From Candidatus Falkowiibacteriota bacterium (GTDB lineage Bacteria > Patescibacteriota > Patescibacteriia > Patescibacteriales > UBA12465): a stretch of 45,941 bases of DNA. Position 1 is the stretch's first letter. Every line of letters begins with the position of its first letter. The translations under genes and the position numbers were made by a program. The notes under the pieces were generated by a model that was given only the letters and a program-made list of their open reading frames with translations, was not told the origin of the DNA and made no database searches. Below are positions 10,689 to 19,916 of this stretch, piece after piece. The stretch is taken from positions 1 to 45,941 of the forward strand of contig JAAZJO010000010.1 of the NCBI GenBank assembly GCA_012800315.1. Direction: 5' to 3'.

Positions 10689-11489
10689 ATGGTAAAAAAG
10701 ATTGATGGTCGGGCGATAGCGGAACGAATTAAAGACAATATCGCTAAAGAAATATTTGATTTTCATGGACCAAGACCAAACTTGGCCATTATTTTAGTAG
10801 GGGAAAGAGAGGACTCTAAACTTTATGTTTCTTTAAAAGAAAGAGAAGGGAAAAAAGTGGGGGTTGATACCCATTTATATAGGTTAGAAGAAACTACTTC
10901 AGAGCAAGAAATTTTAGATACTATTAATTTTTTAAATAATGATCCCTTAATAGACGGTATTTTACTGCAACTACCTTTGCCGGCTAAATTTGATACCGAT
11001 AAGATAATTAGAGCAATTAAATCTGATAAAGATGTTGATGGTTTTCATCCAGAGCATCCTGATTTTATTGTTTCTCCAGTGATAGCAGCAGTGGCTGCTT
11101 GTTTAGAGGAAATAAGTTTTATAAGTGCTAATAAGACAGTTTGTGTTTTTTATAATTCTAAGGTTTTTGGCGAGGGTGTTAAAAAAATGCTTGAAAATAA
11201 GGGGCTAGAAGTTTTACCGCCGGAGAAATCGGACGAGGCTGATGTTTTGGTTAGCGCTTTAGGATTACCACATTCCATTAAAAAAGAAATAATTAAAAAG
11301 GGCGTGGTGATGATTGATATTGGAACTACTAAAGTTGAAGGAAAAGTTTTGGGGGACATTGATTATGAGGATGTTAAAGATAAGGCAGAATATATTACAC
11401 CCGTTCCAGGAGGAATTGGCCCAATGACGATTGCTTTTTTGTTTCAAAATGTTTTAGAAATTTTTAAGAGAAAGCAGAATGATCAATAA
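10689..11489 (+). CDS. folD: Methylenetetrahydrofolate dehydrogenase/cyclohydrolase
   Basis: DGILLQLPLP, DKDVDGFHPEH, TPVPGGIGPMTIAFL. Confidence 0.93.
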   Translation: MVKKIDGRAIAERIKDNIAKEIFDFHGPRPNLAIILVGEREDSKLYVSLKEREGKKVGVDTHLYRLEETTSEQEILDTINFLNNDPLIDGILLQLPLPAKFDTDKIIRAIKSDKDVDGFHPEHPDFIVSPVIAAVAACLEEISFISANKTVCVFYNSKVFGEGVKKMLENKGLEVLPPEKSDEADVLVSALGLPHSIKKEIIKKGVVMIDIGTTKVEGKVLGDIDYEDVKDKAEYITPVPGGIGPMTIAFLFQNVLEIFKRKQNDQ

Positions 11490-13263
11490 GCAAAAAGAAC
11501 AACTTAAGGAGCTTTTAAGGATCCATTTTCAATATGGATCTTTTCGTCCAGGACAAGAAAAAGCGATTGATAATATTTTAGAAAAGAAAAATACTTTAGT
11601 GGTTTTACCAACTGGTGCGGGGAAGTCTTTAATTTATCAATTATCAGCCTTAGTGTTAGAGGGGATAACGATGGTTATTTCTCCTTTAATTGCTTTAATG
11701 AAGGATCAGGTTGATTCTTTGGAGAAAGTTGGCATACCAGCGACTTTTATTAATTCTTCAATTTCACCCCAAGAGACAGCAAAGCGCTTAGTTCAAATTA
11801 AAAGTGGTTTTTATAAAATTGTTTATATTGCCCCCGAACGTTTTTATAACCAAGCATTTATTACTGAATTAAAAAAGATAAAAGTTTCTTTATTTGCCGT
11901 TGATGAAGCACATTGTATTAGTCAGTGGGGGCATGATTTTCGTCCAAGTTATTTACGACTGAAAGAAGCTATAAAATTTGTTGGTTCTCCAGTGGTGATT
12001 GCTTTAACAGCCACAGCAACACCAGAGGTTCGTGATGATATTATTAAACAATTAGAGTTAAAGGACCCAGAGGTAGTTATCACTGGTTTTGCCCGGCCTA
12101 ATTTACAATTTGCGGTTGTGCCAGCGGCTAATGGCAAAAAAATTGAAAGCATTGTTGATTTATTAACTTCTGACGCAGCTCTAGGTTCAGGCATTATTTA
12201 TGTAGGGACACGTTCTAAAGCTGATGAACTAGTTGAAGTATTAACTGATCATGGAATTAAGGCCGTGGTTTATCATGCTGGAATGGACGCGGAAAGTCGG
12301 AATTGGGTGCAGGAAAAATTTATGACCGGTGATGCTCAAGTAGTAGTAGCTACTAATGCTTTTGGTTTAGGCATTAATAAAAAAGACATTCGTTTTGTTA
12401 TTCATCATGATTTGCCGGGAACAATTGAAGCTTATTATCAAGAGGCGGGACGAGCCGGGCGTGACGGGCAGCCAAGTTTTTGTCTCTTGTTCTATCATCA
12501 ACAAGACCGATATTTAAGGGAGTTTTTTATTAAAGGAGACAATCCCGATCCAAACATTATTTTAGAAATTTATGATTTTTTATTACGCCGGGTTAGTTTA
12601 GAAATTGATGAAAGTGCTTCAATTTTATTGACTTATGCTGAAATTGCTCAGAGTCTTTCGGAATCTGTACCAGAGATGGCGATTGGTACGGCGTTAAAAA
12701 TTTTAGAAAAAGAAGGATATATTTCTCGGCCGAAAGAAAAAACAAGTAATTCTTTTTTGAAAGCAAAAAAAGATTGGTTAGAAATAATGGCGTCTATTAG
12801 TAAGCGAGCTAAAAGCCAAATGGAAATAGCAGAAAAATTAGGCGAACGTTATTTATCAGAATTAATGACGGGCTGGGATTTTAATCCAGAAGAAGTGGCT
12901 ATTGTGTTGAAGGTAAAAAAAGACGCATTGCTCCGGGTAGTGAAAAAATTAGCAGAAAAAGATTTAGTTGAATATCGGCCACCATTTCGTGGGACGGAAA
13001 TAAAAATTTTAAAAATAGTTGAACCGGGCGATGTTAATCTTGATTATAAGGGACTAAAAGCCAAAGCGGCGCGAGCTTATGAAAAATTAGATGAAATGGA
13101 AAGTTATGTTTATCAGCTCGGTTGTCGTCAGGAATATATTTTAAAATATTTTGGTGATGAAAATGCTCGGCCTTGTGGTCGGTGTGATAATTGTTTAAAA
13201 ATGAATCAGATTAAGGCGCGGGGCGGCGAAGACTATACTAAGAAGGAATATTTAAGTTGTTAG
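11479..13263 (+). CDS. recQ: RecQ-family ATP-dependent DNA helicase
   Basis: GAGKSLIYQL, DEAHCISQWGHDFRPSY, TATATPEVRDDI, EAGRAGRDG, Zn-binding CGRCDNC. Confidence 0.93.
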   Translation: MINKQKEQLKELLRIHFQYGSFRPGQEKAIDNILEKKNTLVVLPTGAGKSLIYQLSALVLEGITMVISPLIALMKDQVDSLEKVGIPATFINSSISPQETAKRLVQIKSGFYKIVYIAPERFYNQAFITELKKIKVSLFAVDEAHCISQWGHDFRPSYLRLKEAIKFVGSPVVIALTATATPEVRDDIIKQLELKDPEVVITGFARPNLQFAVVPAANGKKIESIVDLLTSDAALGSGIIYVGTRSKADELVEVLTDHGIKAVVYHAGMDAESRNWVQEKFMTGDAQVVVATNAFGLGINKKDIRFVIHHDLPGTIEAYYQEAGRAGRDGQPSFCLLFYHQQDRYLREFFIKGDNPDPNIILEIYDFLLRRVSLEIDESASILLTYAEIAQSLSESVPEMAIGTALKILEKEGYISRPKEKTSNSFLKAKKDWLEIMASISKRAKSQMEIAEKLGERYLSELMTGWDFNPEEVAIVLKVKKDALLRVVKKLAEKDLVEYRPPFRGTEIKILKIVEPGDVNLDYKGLKAKAARAYEKLDEMESYVYQLGCRQEYILKYFGDENARPCGRCDNCLKMNQIKARGGEDYTKKEYLSC

Positions 13264-13283
13264 ATTAATTTTTAATTGAAAAC

Positions 13284-13988
13284 ATGAAGGCGGAAAAGGT
13301 GCAAAAATTATTAGCGATGGTGTGTCGTAATTATCAAGATATTGCGACTGATTTTGATATCACAAGAAAAAAAGAAATTTGGCCGGAGATAAGAGTTTTG
13401 GCTGAAAAAGTGAAAGATGGAGATCGGGTTTTAGATTTAGGTTGTGGTAATGGTCGTTTATTAGAGGCCTTAAAAGAAAAGCAGATTAATTATTTAGGAG
13501 TTGATAATAGCGCTAACTTAATTTCTTTAGCTAAAAATAATTATCCGCATAAACAATTTATTGTGGCTAATATTTTAGATCTAGATAGTTCTGACGAGGT
13601 TATTGGCAATGATTATAATTTTATTTTTTGCCTAGCTGTTCTTCAGCATCTTCCGGGAGAGGAATTAAGGGTGAGAGCCTTAAAAGAGATGGCTAAGAGA
13701 TTAAAAGAGAGCGGTGAAATCATTATTAGTAATTGGAATCTCTGGGCTTTTAAAAAGCATCGTCAGCAATTAATTAAAAATTATTTTTTAAAATTATTCG
13801 GCGGTTATGACTTTGAGGCAAATGATTTAATATTTCCTTGGAAAAATTCTCAAGGAGAGGAGAAGACGAATCGCTATTATCATGCCTTTACTAAAAGAGA
13901 ATTAAAGAAATTAGCAGGGTTAGCGGGTTTAAAAATACTTTCTTGTAAAAAGGAGCGAAATAATTTTTGGTTAATTTTGAAAAAATAA
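13284..13988 (+). CDS. Class I SAM methyltransferase resembling Trm9/ALKBH8 methyltransferase domain
   Basis: NYQDIATDFDITRKKEIWPEI, VLDLGCGNGRLLEAL, LAVLQHLPGEELRVRALKEMAKRLKESGEIIISNW, DLIFPWK, RYYHAFTKRELKKLAGLAG. Confidence 0.8.
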   Translation: MKAEKVQKLLAMVCRNYQDIATDFDITRKKEIWPEIRVLAEKVKDGDRVLDLGCGNGRLLEALKEKQINYLGVDNSANLISLAKNNYPHKQFIVANILDLDSSDEVIGNDYNFIFCLAVLQHLPGEELRVRALKEMAKRLKESGEIIISNWNLWAFKKHRQQLIKNYFLKLFGGYDFEANDLIFPWKNSQGEEKTNRYYHAFTKRELKKLAGLAGLKILSCKKERNNFWLILKK

Positions 13989-14053
13989 TTTTTCTTTTAG
14001 CTAGTTTTTAGTGTATAATAAAAAATAATAATAAAAATAATAAATATAATTTT

Positions 14054-14386
14054 ATGTCACAAGCCTTAGAAATAACCAGCAATAATTTTGCTACCGAAGT
14101 TTTAAAAGCAGATACACCGGTTTTAGTAGATTTTTGGGCACCTTGGTGTATGCCCTGTAAGATGATGAGCCCAATCCTTGATGAATTAGCCGCAGAAATG
14201 GCTGGCCAAATTAAAATTGTGAAAGTAAACACTGATGATGCCGCTAATCAGGATTTAGCAACTGAATATCAAATTCAAAGCATCCCGAATATGAAATTAT
14301 TTAAAGGCGGACAAGTTATCGGTGAATTTATTGGTTTGCGCAATAAAGAATCTCTAAAAGAGGAAATTGAAAATTTACTTAAATAA
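14054..14386 (+). CDS. trxA: Thioredoxin (WCMPC active site)
   Basis: VLVDFWAPWCMPCKMMSPILDELA; SIPNMKLFKGGQVIGEFIG. Confidence 0.93.
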   Translation: MSQALEITSNNFATEVLKADTPVLVDFWAPWCMPCKMMSPILDELAAEMAGQIKIVKVNTDDAANQDLATEYQIQSIPNMKLFKGGQVIGEFIGLRNKESLKEEIENLLK

Positions 14387-14434
14387 AAGATTAATTAATT
14401 TATTAAGTAAATAATTTAATTAAAAGTAAAGATT

Positions 14435-14468
14435 AAAAAAGACTGTCAATTAAGACAGTCTTTTTTTT
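14435..14468. terminator. Bidirectional terminator
   Basis: AAAAAAGACTGTC-AATTAA-GACAGTCTTTTTTTT between convergent genes. Confidence 0.85.
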
Positions 14469-14490
14469 ATTTAAAGTGTTAAATTTTTAT

Positions 14491-15522
14491 TTAGTTGCAA
14501 TCATAATTAGCTGAGTTGGAGCTTGTGCCGAAACCAAAACCGGCGGAAGGGGAAGCACTAGAAAGAGCAGCTTGGCATTCTGCTGGTTGCTCATTAAAAG
14601 CGCTGCAGATGGTTGTTAAAAGAGAGGCACTATCACGATTGCTTTGGATGTTTTCACCATTAATAATCAAAGTTGGTGAACCACCGACGCTATATTTAAG
14701 GTTATCGTCTTTGTGAACATTAAAGCTAGGGAAACTTCCCTGATAGTCAACTTGGTTTTTAAAGTTAGCGGTGACCTTAAACTCTTTATCAGTTTTAGTA
14801 ACACAATTATTAATAGCCTTTTCGTTTATTTTAGCTTCACTTAAACAAGCACTTGTTTCACCGGCCTCTAAAAAGCAATTTAAATAAGCTCCTAATTTAG
14901 TTGGCGCTTCTTTTTGGACGCAGTATTGGATTAAATTTTCTTGTAATTCTTGTTCACCATGCATAGCATAGTTACAGAACTTTAATTGAAAATCAATTTT
15001 ATCACCAAGGGTTTCTAGGACCGATAAAAGACCTTTTTCAATTTGGATACTGTAAGGACAATAGCTCATTACAAAAAGCTCAACTACTGGCTTGTCATTT
15101 TTAGTAGTTACGGTAGCGCTTGGAGTTTGTGAGGCGCTGCTATTATTATTCATTACATATTCTTCTATTTCTTTAATATCTAAAGCTTGAGGGAAGAATA
15201 ATCGTCCATCTTTAGTAAGATATGATTCTACAAGATCACTGGTTACATCAATGCTAAGTTTATATAAACCATATTCAGTGACCACATCTTTAACAATTGC
15301 TTCGCTGCCTGGCTGCATTAAATAAGTGTTAATAAAGTTAGTTGCTACCTCTTTAGCTTCTTCAACACTAATGTTTTTTCCGGGCTTGATTATATTTTTT
15401 TCATCACGATCTTTAACTAAAGTTAAAGAAATGATTAGGCCAGCAATAATTAGCAGAGCAATAATAATCCAAATTGTTGGCGAAGTCTTTTTTTGCTTAA
15501 AAGCAGAAAGAAATTTTTTCAT
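14491..15522 (-). CDS. Membrane-anchored thioredoxin-fold (DsbA/GILT-like) protein
   Basis: N-terminal TM, VELFVMSYCPYSIQIEKGLL (CxxS), HGEQELQENLIQYC, VGGSPTLIING cis-Pro region. Confidence 0.8.
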   Translation of the reverse strand: MKKFLSAFKQKKTSPTIWIIIALLIIAGLIISLTLVKDRDEKNIIKPGKNISVEEAKEVATNFINTYLMQPGSEAIVKDVVTEYGLYKLSIDVTSDLVESYLTKDGRLFFPQALDIKEIEEYVMNNNSSASQTPSATVTTKNDKPVVELFVMSYCPYSIQIEKGLLSVLETLGDKIDFQLKFCNYAMHGEQELQENLIQYCVQKEAPTKLGAYLNCFLEAGETSACLSEAKINEKAINNCVTKTDKEFKVTANFKNQVDYQGSFPSFNVHKDDNLKYSVGGSPTLIINGENIQSNRDSASLLTTICSAFNEQPAECQAALSSASPSAGFGFGTSSNSANYDCN

Positions 15523-15620
15523 ATTATTTATAATTATTTAATTATTAAGTATTAATAATTTTTATAGACCCTTTAATTATAATAAAAATTATCTCTGTCG
15601 TCAAAAATAGGTACCTAATT

Positions 15621-16391
15621 TTATTTGATAGTTTTTAAAAATTCAGTTAATTCACTAGGCATTTCTAAGGAGAAATTTTTGCTTTCCCCCTTTAAATCTT
15701 TAAAGCTTAATTTAGTGGCAACTAAAAATATTCTTCCTAGAGGATTTTTTTGATTTCTAATTTTTGCTTTTTTATTAAAATAAAGGGAATCGCCAACTAG
15801 GGGATGACCCAGAGCAAAAAAATGAACACGAATTTGGTGGGTTCTGCCAGTTTTTATGTTTACTTGAACTAAAGTGAAATTGATGAAGCGCTGGATGACC
15901 GTATAGAGAGTAATAGCTTCGCGGGCCTTAAAGAAACCTTCAATATTGCCTTGATCGCGACTAGTTGGGTGGCGACGACTTAAAAGATTAACAGCGTTGT
16001 TTGGGAGAGCAGCCATTTTATGGCCTGCTTGAGAGCGTTTTATGGGAAAGTTTATTTCCCCCGAATCATTAAGTATTTTGCCGTGCACTAAAGCTAAATA
16101 TTCTTTGTTAACATCGCGATCTTTAAATTGATTTTTTAAGTGTAAAAAAGTTTCTTGATTTTTAGCGATTACCATTAAACCACTAACCTCTTTATCTAGG
16201 CGATGAACAATTCCCGGACGAAGAGAGTTATCGCCAACTGTTTTTATTTCTGGATAACGCTTAATTAATAAGTCAGCTAAGGTCACCTCTTTAATATTGC
16301 CACCACCATGCACAGCCAAGCCGGCCGGCTTATTTATTACTAAATAATCTTTAGTTTCAGAAATAATTTCAGGAAAAGTAATGGTTGTCAT
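15621..16391 (-). CDS. RluA-family 23S rRNA/tRNA pseudouridine synthase
   Basis: VINKPAGLAVHGG, GIVHRLDKEVSGLMVIAK, KTGRTHQIRVHF. Confidence 0.92.
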   Translation of the reverse strand: MTTITFPEIISETKDYLVINKPAGLAVHGGGNIKEVTLADLLIKRYPEIKTVGDNSLRPGIVHRLDKEVSGLMVIAKNQETFLHLKNQFKDRDVNKEYLALVHGKILNDSGEINFPIKRSQAGHKMAALPNNAVNLLSRRHPTSRDQGNIEGFFKAREAITLYTVIQRFINFTLVQVNIKTGRTHQIRVHFFALGHPLVGDSLYFNKKAKIRNQKNPLGRIFLVATKLSFKDLKGESKNFSLEMPSELTEFLKTIK

Positions 16392-16411
16392 AATAATTAA
16401 ATTAGATATAT

Positions 16412-17890
16412 TTACAGATTAATTCCGGGGCTATAGCTTTGTCCGCCACCCTTGCTTTGTTTTTTAAAAATAGATTTTAAATCAGCTGATTTTATACCAC
16501 CAATCAAATATAGAAAAATAAAATAAAGGGCGCAAGCAATCAGAATAATTAAAATGAGTTGACCAATTCCTTGGTTGGCATAATCAGCGGAGAAATAAAG
16601 AAAAATACCCATGACTAAGCTGGCTAATAAAGATTTTAGGCTAATTTTTAAATTAGGTAAGAAATGAACATATTTAAAAACGCAGTAGGCGGAGAAAAGA
16701 GCGATTAATACTTCACTATAGATAGTTACGGCCGCTGCGCCGATATAGGAATACCGAGGAATTAAATAAAAATAGGCTGCTAGAGCGGTGATGCTAGTAA
16801 AAAGATAAAAAGCAATCATTTTCTTTTGTTGATTAATAGCAATAATGGCATGAGAAAACATTGTTCCTAAAAAGATAGCTACAACGGCATAAATTAATAT
16901 TTTTAGAATATCGCCGGCTAGAGCAAAATCTGCTCCAGCGACAAAAGTCATGATTTGGCGACCAAGAAATTCTGAGCCGATAATTAGAGGAATAGCGATG
17001 ATGGCCATAAAATCAAAAGATTTTTGTAGTACTTTTTTAAAATAATCCTTGTTATTATTAACCCAGGAAGCAGTTAATATCGGTAAAATTAAACCAGCAA
17101 ACATAAAAGGAAGAGTGGTTAAGACATCAATTATTTTATAGGTAGCGCCATAAAGACCAACTACTTCTGGTTCTTTAAATAAAGATAAAATAAGGGTATC
17201 AGCTCGTAAATAAATAAGATTTAAAATAATGGTAATAGCTAGTGGCCAAGAGCGACTAATAATTTTTTTCCATAAAGATAAATCAAATTCAAGTTTGATG
17301 AAAGCAAATTTAAGAGAAAAGAAATAGTGTAATAAAAAGCTGACTAGACTAGAAGCGACAGTGGCTATTAAAATACCATTTAAGCCCCAACCAAGTTTTT
17401 GGGCAATAATAATTCCAATAAGTAGGGCAACCCGACTAATAACTTCAGCCAGAGCGGATCGCTCCATACATAGTTTTTTCTGGAATAAGCCAACGATAAC
17501 TTGGTTGAGAGCGGGAAAAACAAAAGAGGCGGCAGCTATTAAAACACCAATCTTTATAGTTCCGCTATAAGGAAAGAAAATAACAGATAGAGGCGCTAGT
17601 CCGATAAAAATTAAGGCTGAAACTAAGCGCAAACTAAAAAGATTGTTTAGTATTTTATTTTCATTATCCTTTTCGCCGCTAATCATTTGGACAGTAATTA
17701 AGGTAAGTCCTAAATCAGCGATAGTGGCGAAAAAAGTTAAAAAAGTGGTAATGGTGGTATATTCACCAAAACCAGCTTGGCCTAAATAACGAGTTATTAA
17801 AGCCAAAGAAAAAAGACCAAGAATAGTGGCGATTATTTTGCCGATAATTTGGGCTAAAGTATTATGTGCAATTTTTTTTGCTAAACTCAT
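16412..17890 (-). CDS. Polysaccharide/oligosaccharide flippase (MOP superfamily)
   Basis: ~12-TM profile; ALITRYLGQAGFGEYTTITTFLTFFATIADLGL. Confidence 0.85.
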   Translation of the reverse strand: MSLAKKIAHNTLAQIIGKIIATILGLFSLALITRYLGQAGFGEYTTITTFLTFFATIADLGLTLITVQMISGEKDNENKILNNLFSLRLVSALIFIGLAPLSVIFFPYSGTIKIGVLIAAASFVFPALNQVIVGLFQKKLCMERSALAEVISRVALLIGIIIAQKLGWGLNGILIATVASSLVSFLLHYFFSLKFAFIKLEFDLSLWKKIISRSWPLAITIILNLIYLRADTLILSLFKEPEVVGLYGATYKIIDVLTTLPFMFAGLILPILTASWVNNNKDYFKKVLQKSFDFMAIIAIPLIIGSEFLGRQIMTFVAGADFALAGDILKILIYAVVAIFLGTMFSHAIIAINQQKKMIAFYLFTSITALAAYFYLIPRYSYIGAAAVTIYSEVLIALFSAYCVFKYVHFLPNLKISLKSLLASLVMGIFLYFSADYANQGIGQLILIILIACALYFIFLYLIGGIKSADLKSIFKKQSKGGGQSYSPGINL

Positions 17891-17957
17891 TTTTCTTGTA
17901 TTTTTAGGGGTGGTTTTGTATAATAAGAATAGATCTTTGCTCGCGCAAAGATAGATT

Positions 17958-18401
17958 ATGAATCATAATAATTATAACATATTTATGAAAACTTTTAGAA
18001 AACAGCTTCTCTCTTTCGCCCTGTTAATGATTTTAAGCTTAATTATTGTGCCAGCTTCTACTCCAGCATTAGCTGATGTCTCTTTAATTGATAGCCAGGT
18101 CGGAATAAATGAAATTGGCTCTGCTTATGGCGGCAGGGTAATGGATGTGCGTGTTATTGTGGCTCGGATTATTATTTTAGCTTTGCAGCTTTTGGGAGTA
18201 ATTTTTTTGAGTTTATTAATTTTTGCTGGTTTCCAATGGATGACCGCTGCTGGCAATGAGGATAAAACTAAAAAGGCAATGACCCAAATTAAAAATGCGG
18301 TGATTGGCTTAATTATTGTTTTAGCTTCTTGGGCTCTAACTCTTTTTATAATCAGAGCCCTAGATTTGTCAATAAAAGGTTATAAAAGATTTCTTTTTTA
18401 A
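17958..18401 (+). CDS. Pilin/TrbC-like small membrane protein with signal peptide (start may be internal M at 17985)
   Basis: Signal peptide; two TM segments; AGFQWMTAAGNEDKTKKAMTQIKNAVIGLIIVLASWAL, typical of CPR pilin-like proteins. Confidence 0.65.
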   Translation: MNHNNYNIFMKTFRKQLLSFALLMILSLIIVPASTPALADVSLIDSQVGINEIGSAYGGRVMDVRVIVARIIILALQLLGVIFLSLLIFAGFQWMTAAGNEDKTKKAMTQIKNAVIGLIIVLASWALTLFIIRALDLSIKGYKRFLF

Positions 18402-18437
18402 AATTAAAAGGAAGTTAAGTGAAGTTTAGTGAGTTTT

Positions 18438-18465
18438 TTGACAAAAATAATTAATGTGGTATCAT
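18438..18465 (+). promoter_or_regulatory. Sigma70-like promoter upstream of nusA
   Basis: TTGACA-16 nt-TATCAT. Confidence 0.65.
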
Positions 18466-18474
18466 ATTTAGTAG

Positions 18475-18505
18475 AAAGCTAGTTGTTTCCGACAATTAGC
18501 TTTTT
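18475..18505 (+). terminator. Intrinsic terminator in nusA 5' leader, downstream of its putative promoter
   Basis: AAAGCTAGTTGT-ttccg-ACAATTAGCTTTTTT, 12-bp stem (one G-U). Confidence 0.75.
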
Positions 18506-18545
18506 CTATAAATATATATAAAATACATAAAAATACATAAAATAT

Positions 18546-19889
18546 ATGTCTGAAATTAATACAGCGATTAAACAATTATGCGAAGAAAAGAATCTTGATT
18601 ATCAATCGGTAATTTCGGCGATTGAGCTAGCTTTAGCGGCTGCCTATCGTAAAGATTTTGGCGAACGTAATCAAAATATTCGTGTTAAATTTGATCCAGT
18701 TACCGGTGAATCAAAGATTTTTGATGTGAAAACAGTAGTGGAAAATTTACCGGAAGCAGAAGAAGCGGAAATGTTGAAAAATTTATATAATCCAGCTCCC
18801 GTTGAAAAAAAGAAAGAAGAGTTTAGCGAGGAGACACGTAGTTTTTATGTTGTTGAGGAGGAGTCTAGTGAAGAAGAAAAGAAAAAATTTAATCCCAAAA
18901 CTGATATTCAATTAAAAGAAGCCATGATTTTAAAACATGGTGCTAAAATTGGTGATGAAATAGTAACTGATTTGCCGATTCCAGAAAGCTATGGTCGGAT
19001 GGCAGCCCAAACTGCTAAACAAGTTATTATTCAAAAACTACGAGAGATGGAAAGAGATATGATTTTTGGTGAATTTAAAGATAAGGAAAATGAGGTGGTT
19101 TCTGGTATTGTACAACGTCGTGAGGGTCGTTTTGTTTTTGTTGATTTAGGTAAAGCAATTGGCATTTTGCCGGCTGAAGAGCAAATTTTTAGCGAACGTT
19201 ATAATCCGAATGATCGCATTAAGGTTTTTATTAAAGAAGTACGTGAAGGACATAAGGCTCCAGAAATAGTTTTATCTCGTCGCAGTGAAGAAATTTTAAG
19301 AAAAGTATTTTATTTAGAAATCCCAGAAATTTCTAATGGTTTAGTAGAAATCAAGGGGATTGCGCGTGAAGCGGGTTCTCGCTCTAAAGTAGCGATTTGG
19401 AGTGATGCTGAAAATGTTGATCCAGTTGGATCTTGTGTTGGGCAACGAGGCAGTCGTATCCAAACAATTATTAATGAGCTTGGTGGAGAAAAGATTGATA
19501 TTATTGAATGGAATGAAGACGCGGCTAAATTTATCGCCAATGCGCTAGCTCCAGCTAAAGTGATTTCTATTGAGCTTGATGAGGAGGAACATAAAGCGAT
19601 CGTGAAAGTTGATTCTGATAAGTTGTCTTTGGCTATTGGTAAAAATGGTCAAAATGTTCGTTTAGCAGCTCGTTTAACTGGCTGGAAAATTGATATTATT
19701 GAGGCAGCTGAGGATGGAGAAAAGAAGATTGTAGAAAGTGATGGTGAAAATACTAAAATGACTGAAGAAACCGAAGAGACTAAAGAAGTTAAAGAAAGTG
19801 AGGTTGTTAAGGACGAGAATAATGAAGAAGAAAAAAAGGAGACAGAAAAAGCTAAAGAGGAAATTGTTGAAGAAAAATTAGCAAAATAA
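18546..19889 (+). CDS. nusA: Transcription termination/antitermination factor NusA
   Basis: S1/KH arrangement; REGRFVFVDLGKAIGILPAEEQ; DPVGSCVGQRGSRIQTIINELGGEKIDIIEW. Confidence 0.95.
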   Translation: MSEINTAIKQLCEEKNLDYQSVISAIELALAAAYRKDFGERNQNIRVKFDPVTGESKIFDVKTVVENLPEAEEAEMLKNLYNPAPVEKKKEEFSEETRSFYVVEEESSEEEKKKFNPKTDIQLKEAMILKHGAKIGDEIVTDLPIPESYGRMAAQTAKQVIIQKLREMERDMIFGEFKDKENEVVSGIVQRREGRFVFVDLGKAIGILPAEEQIFSERYNPNDRIKVFIKEVREGHKAPEIVLSRRSEEILRKVFYLEIPEISNGLVEIKGIAREAGSRSKVAIWSDAENVDPVGSCVGQRGSRIQTIINELGGEKIDIIEWNEDAAKFIANALAPAKVISIELDEEEHKAIVKVDSDKLSLAIGKNGQNVRLAARLTGWKIDIIEAAEDGEKKIVESDGENTKMTEETEETKEVKESEVVKDENNEEEKKETEKAKEEIVEEKLAK

Positions 19890-19916
19890 ATAAATATAAA
19901 TATAATTTTAAACATT

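Noticed and set aside
14516-14716. 66-aa plus-strand ORF MELVPKPKPAEGEALERAAWH..
   Set aside because: Antisense to the GILT/DsbA-like gene 3' end; shadow of the Ser/Ala-rich tail.
18507-18545. ATACATAAAA direct repeats upstream of nusA
   Set aside because: Short low-complexity AT sequence; probably chance.
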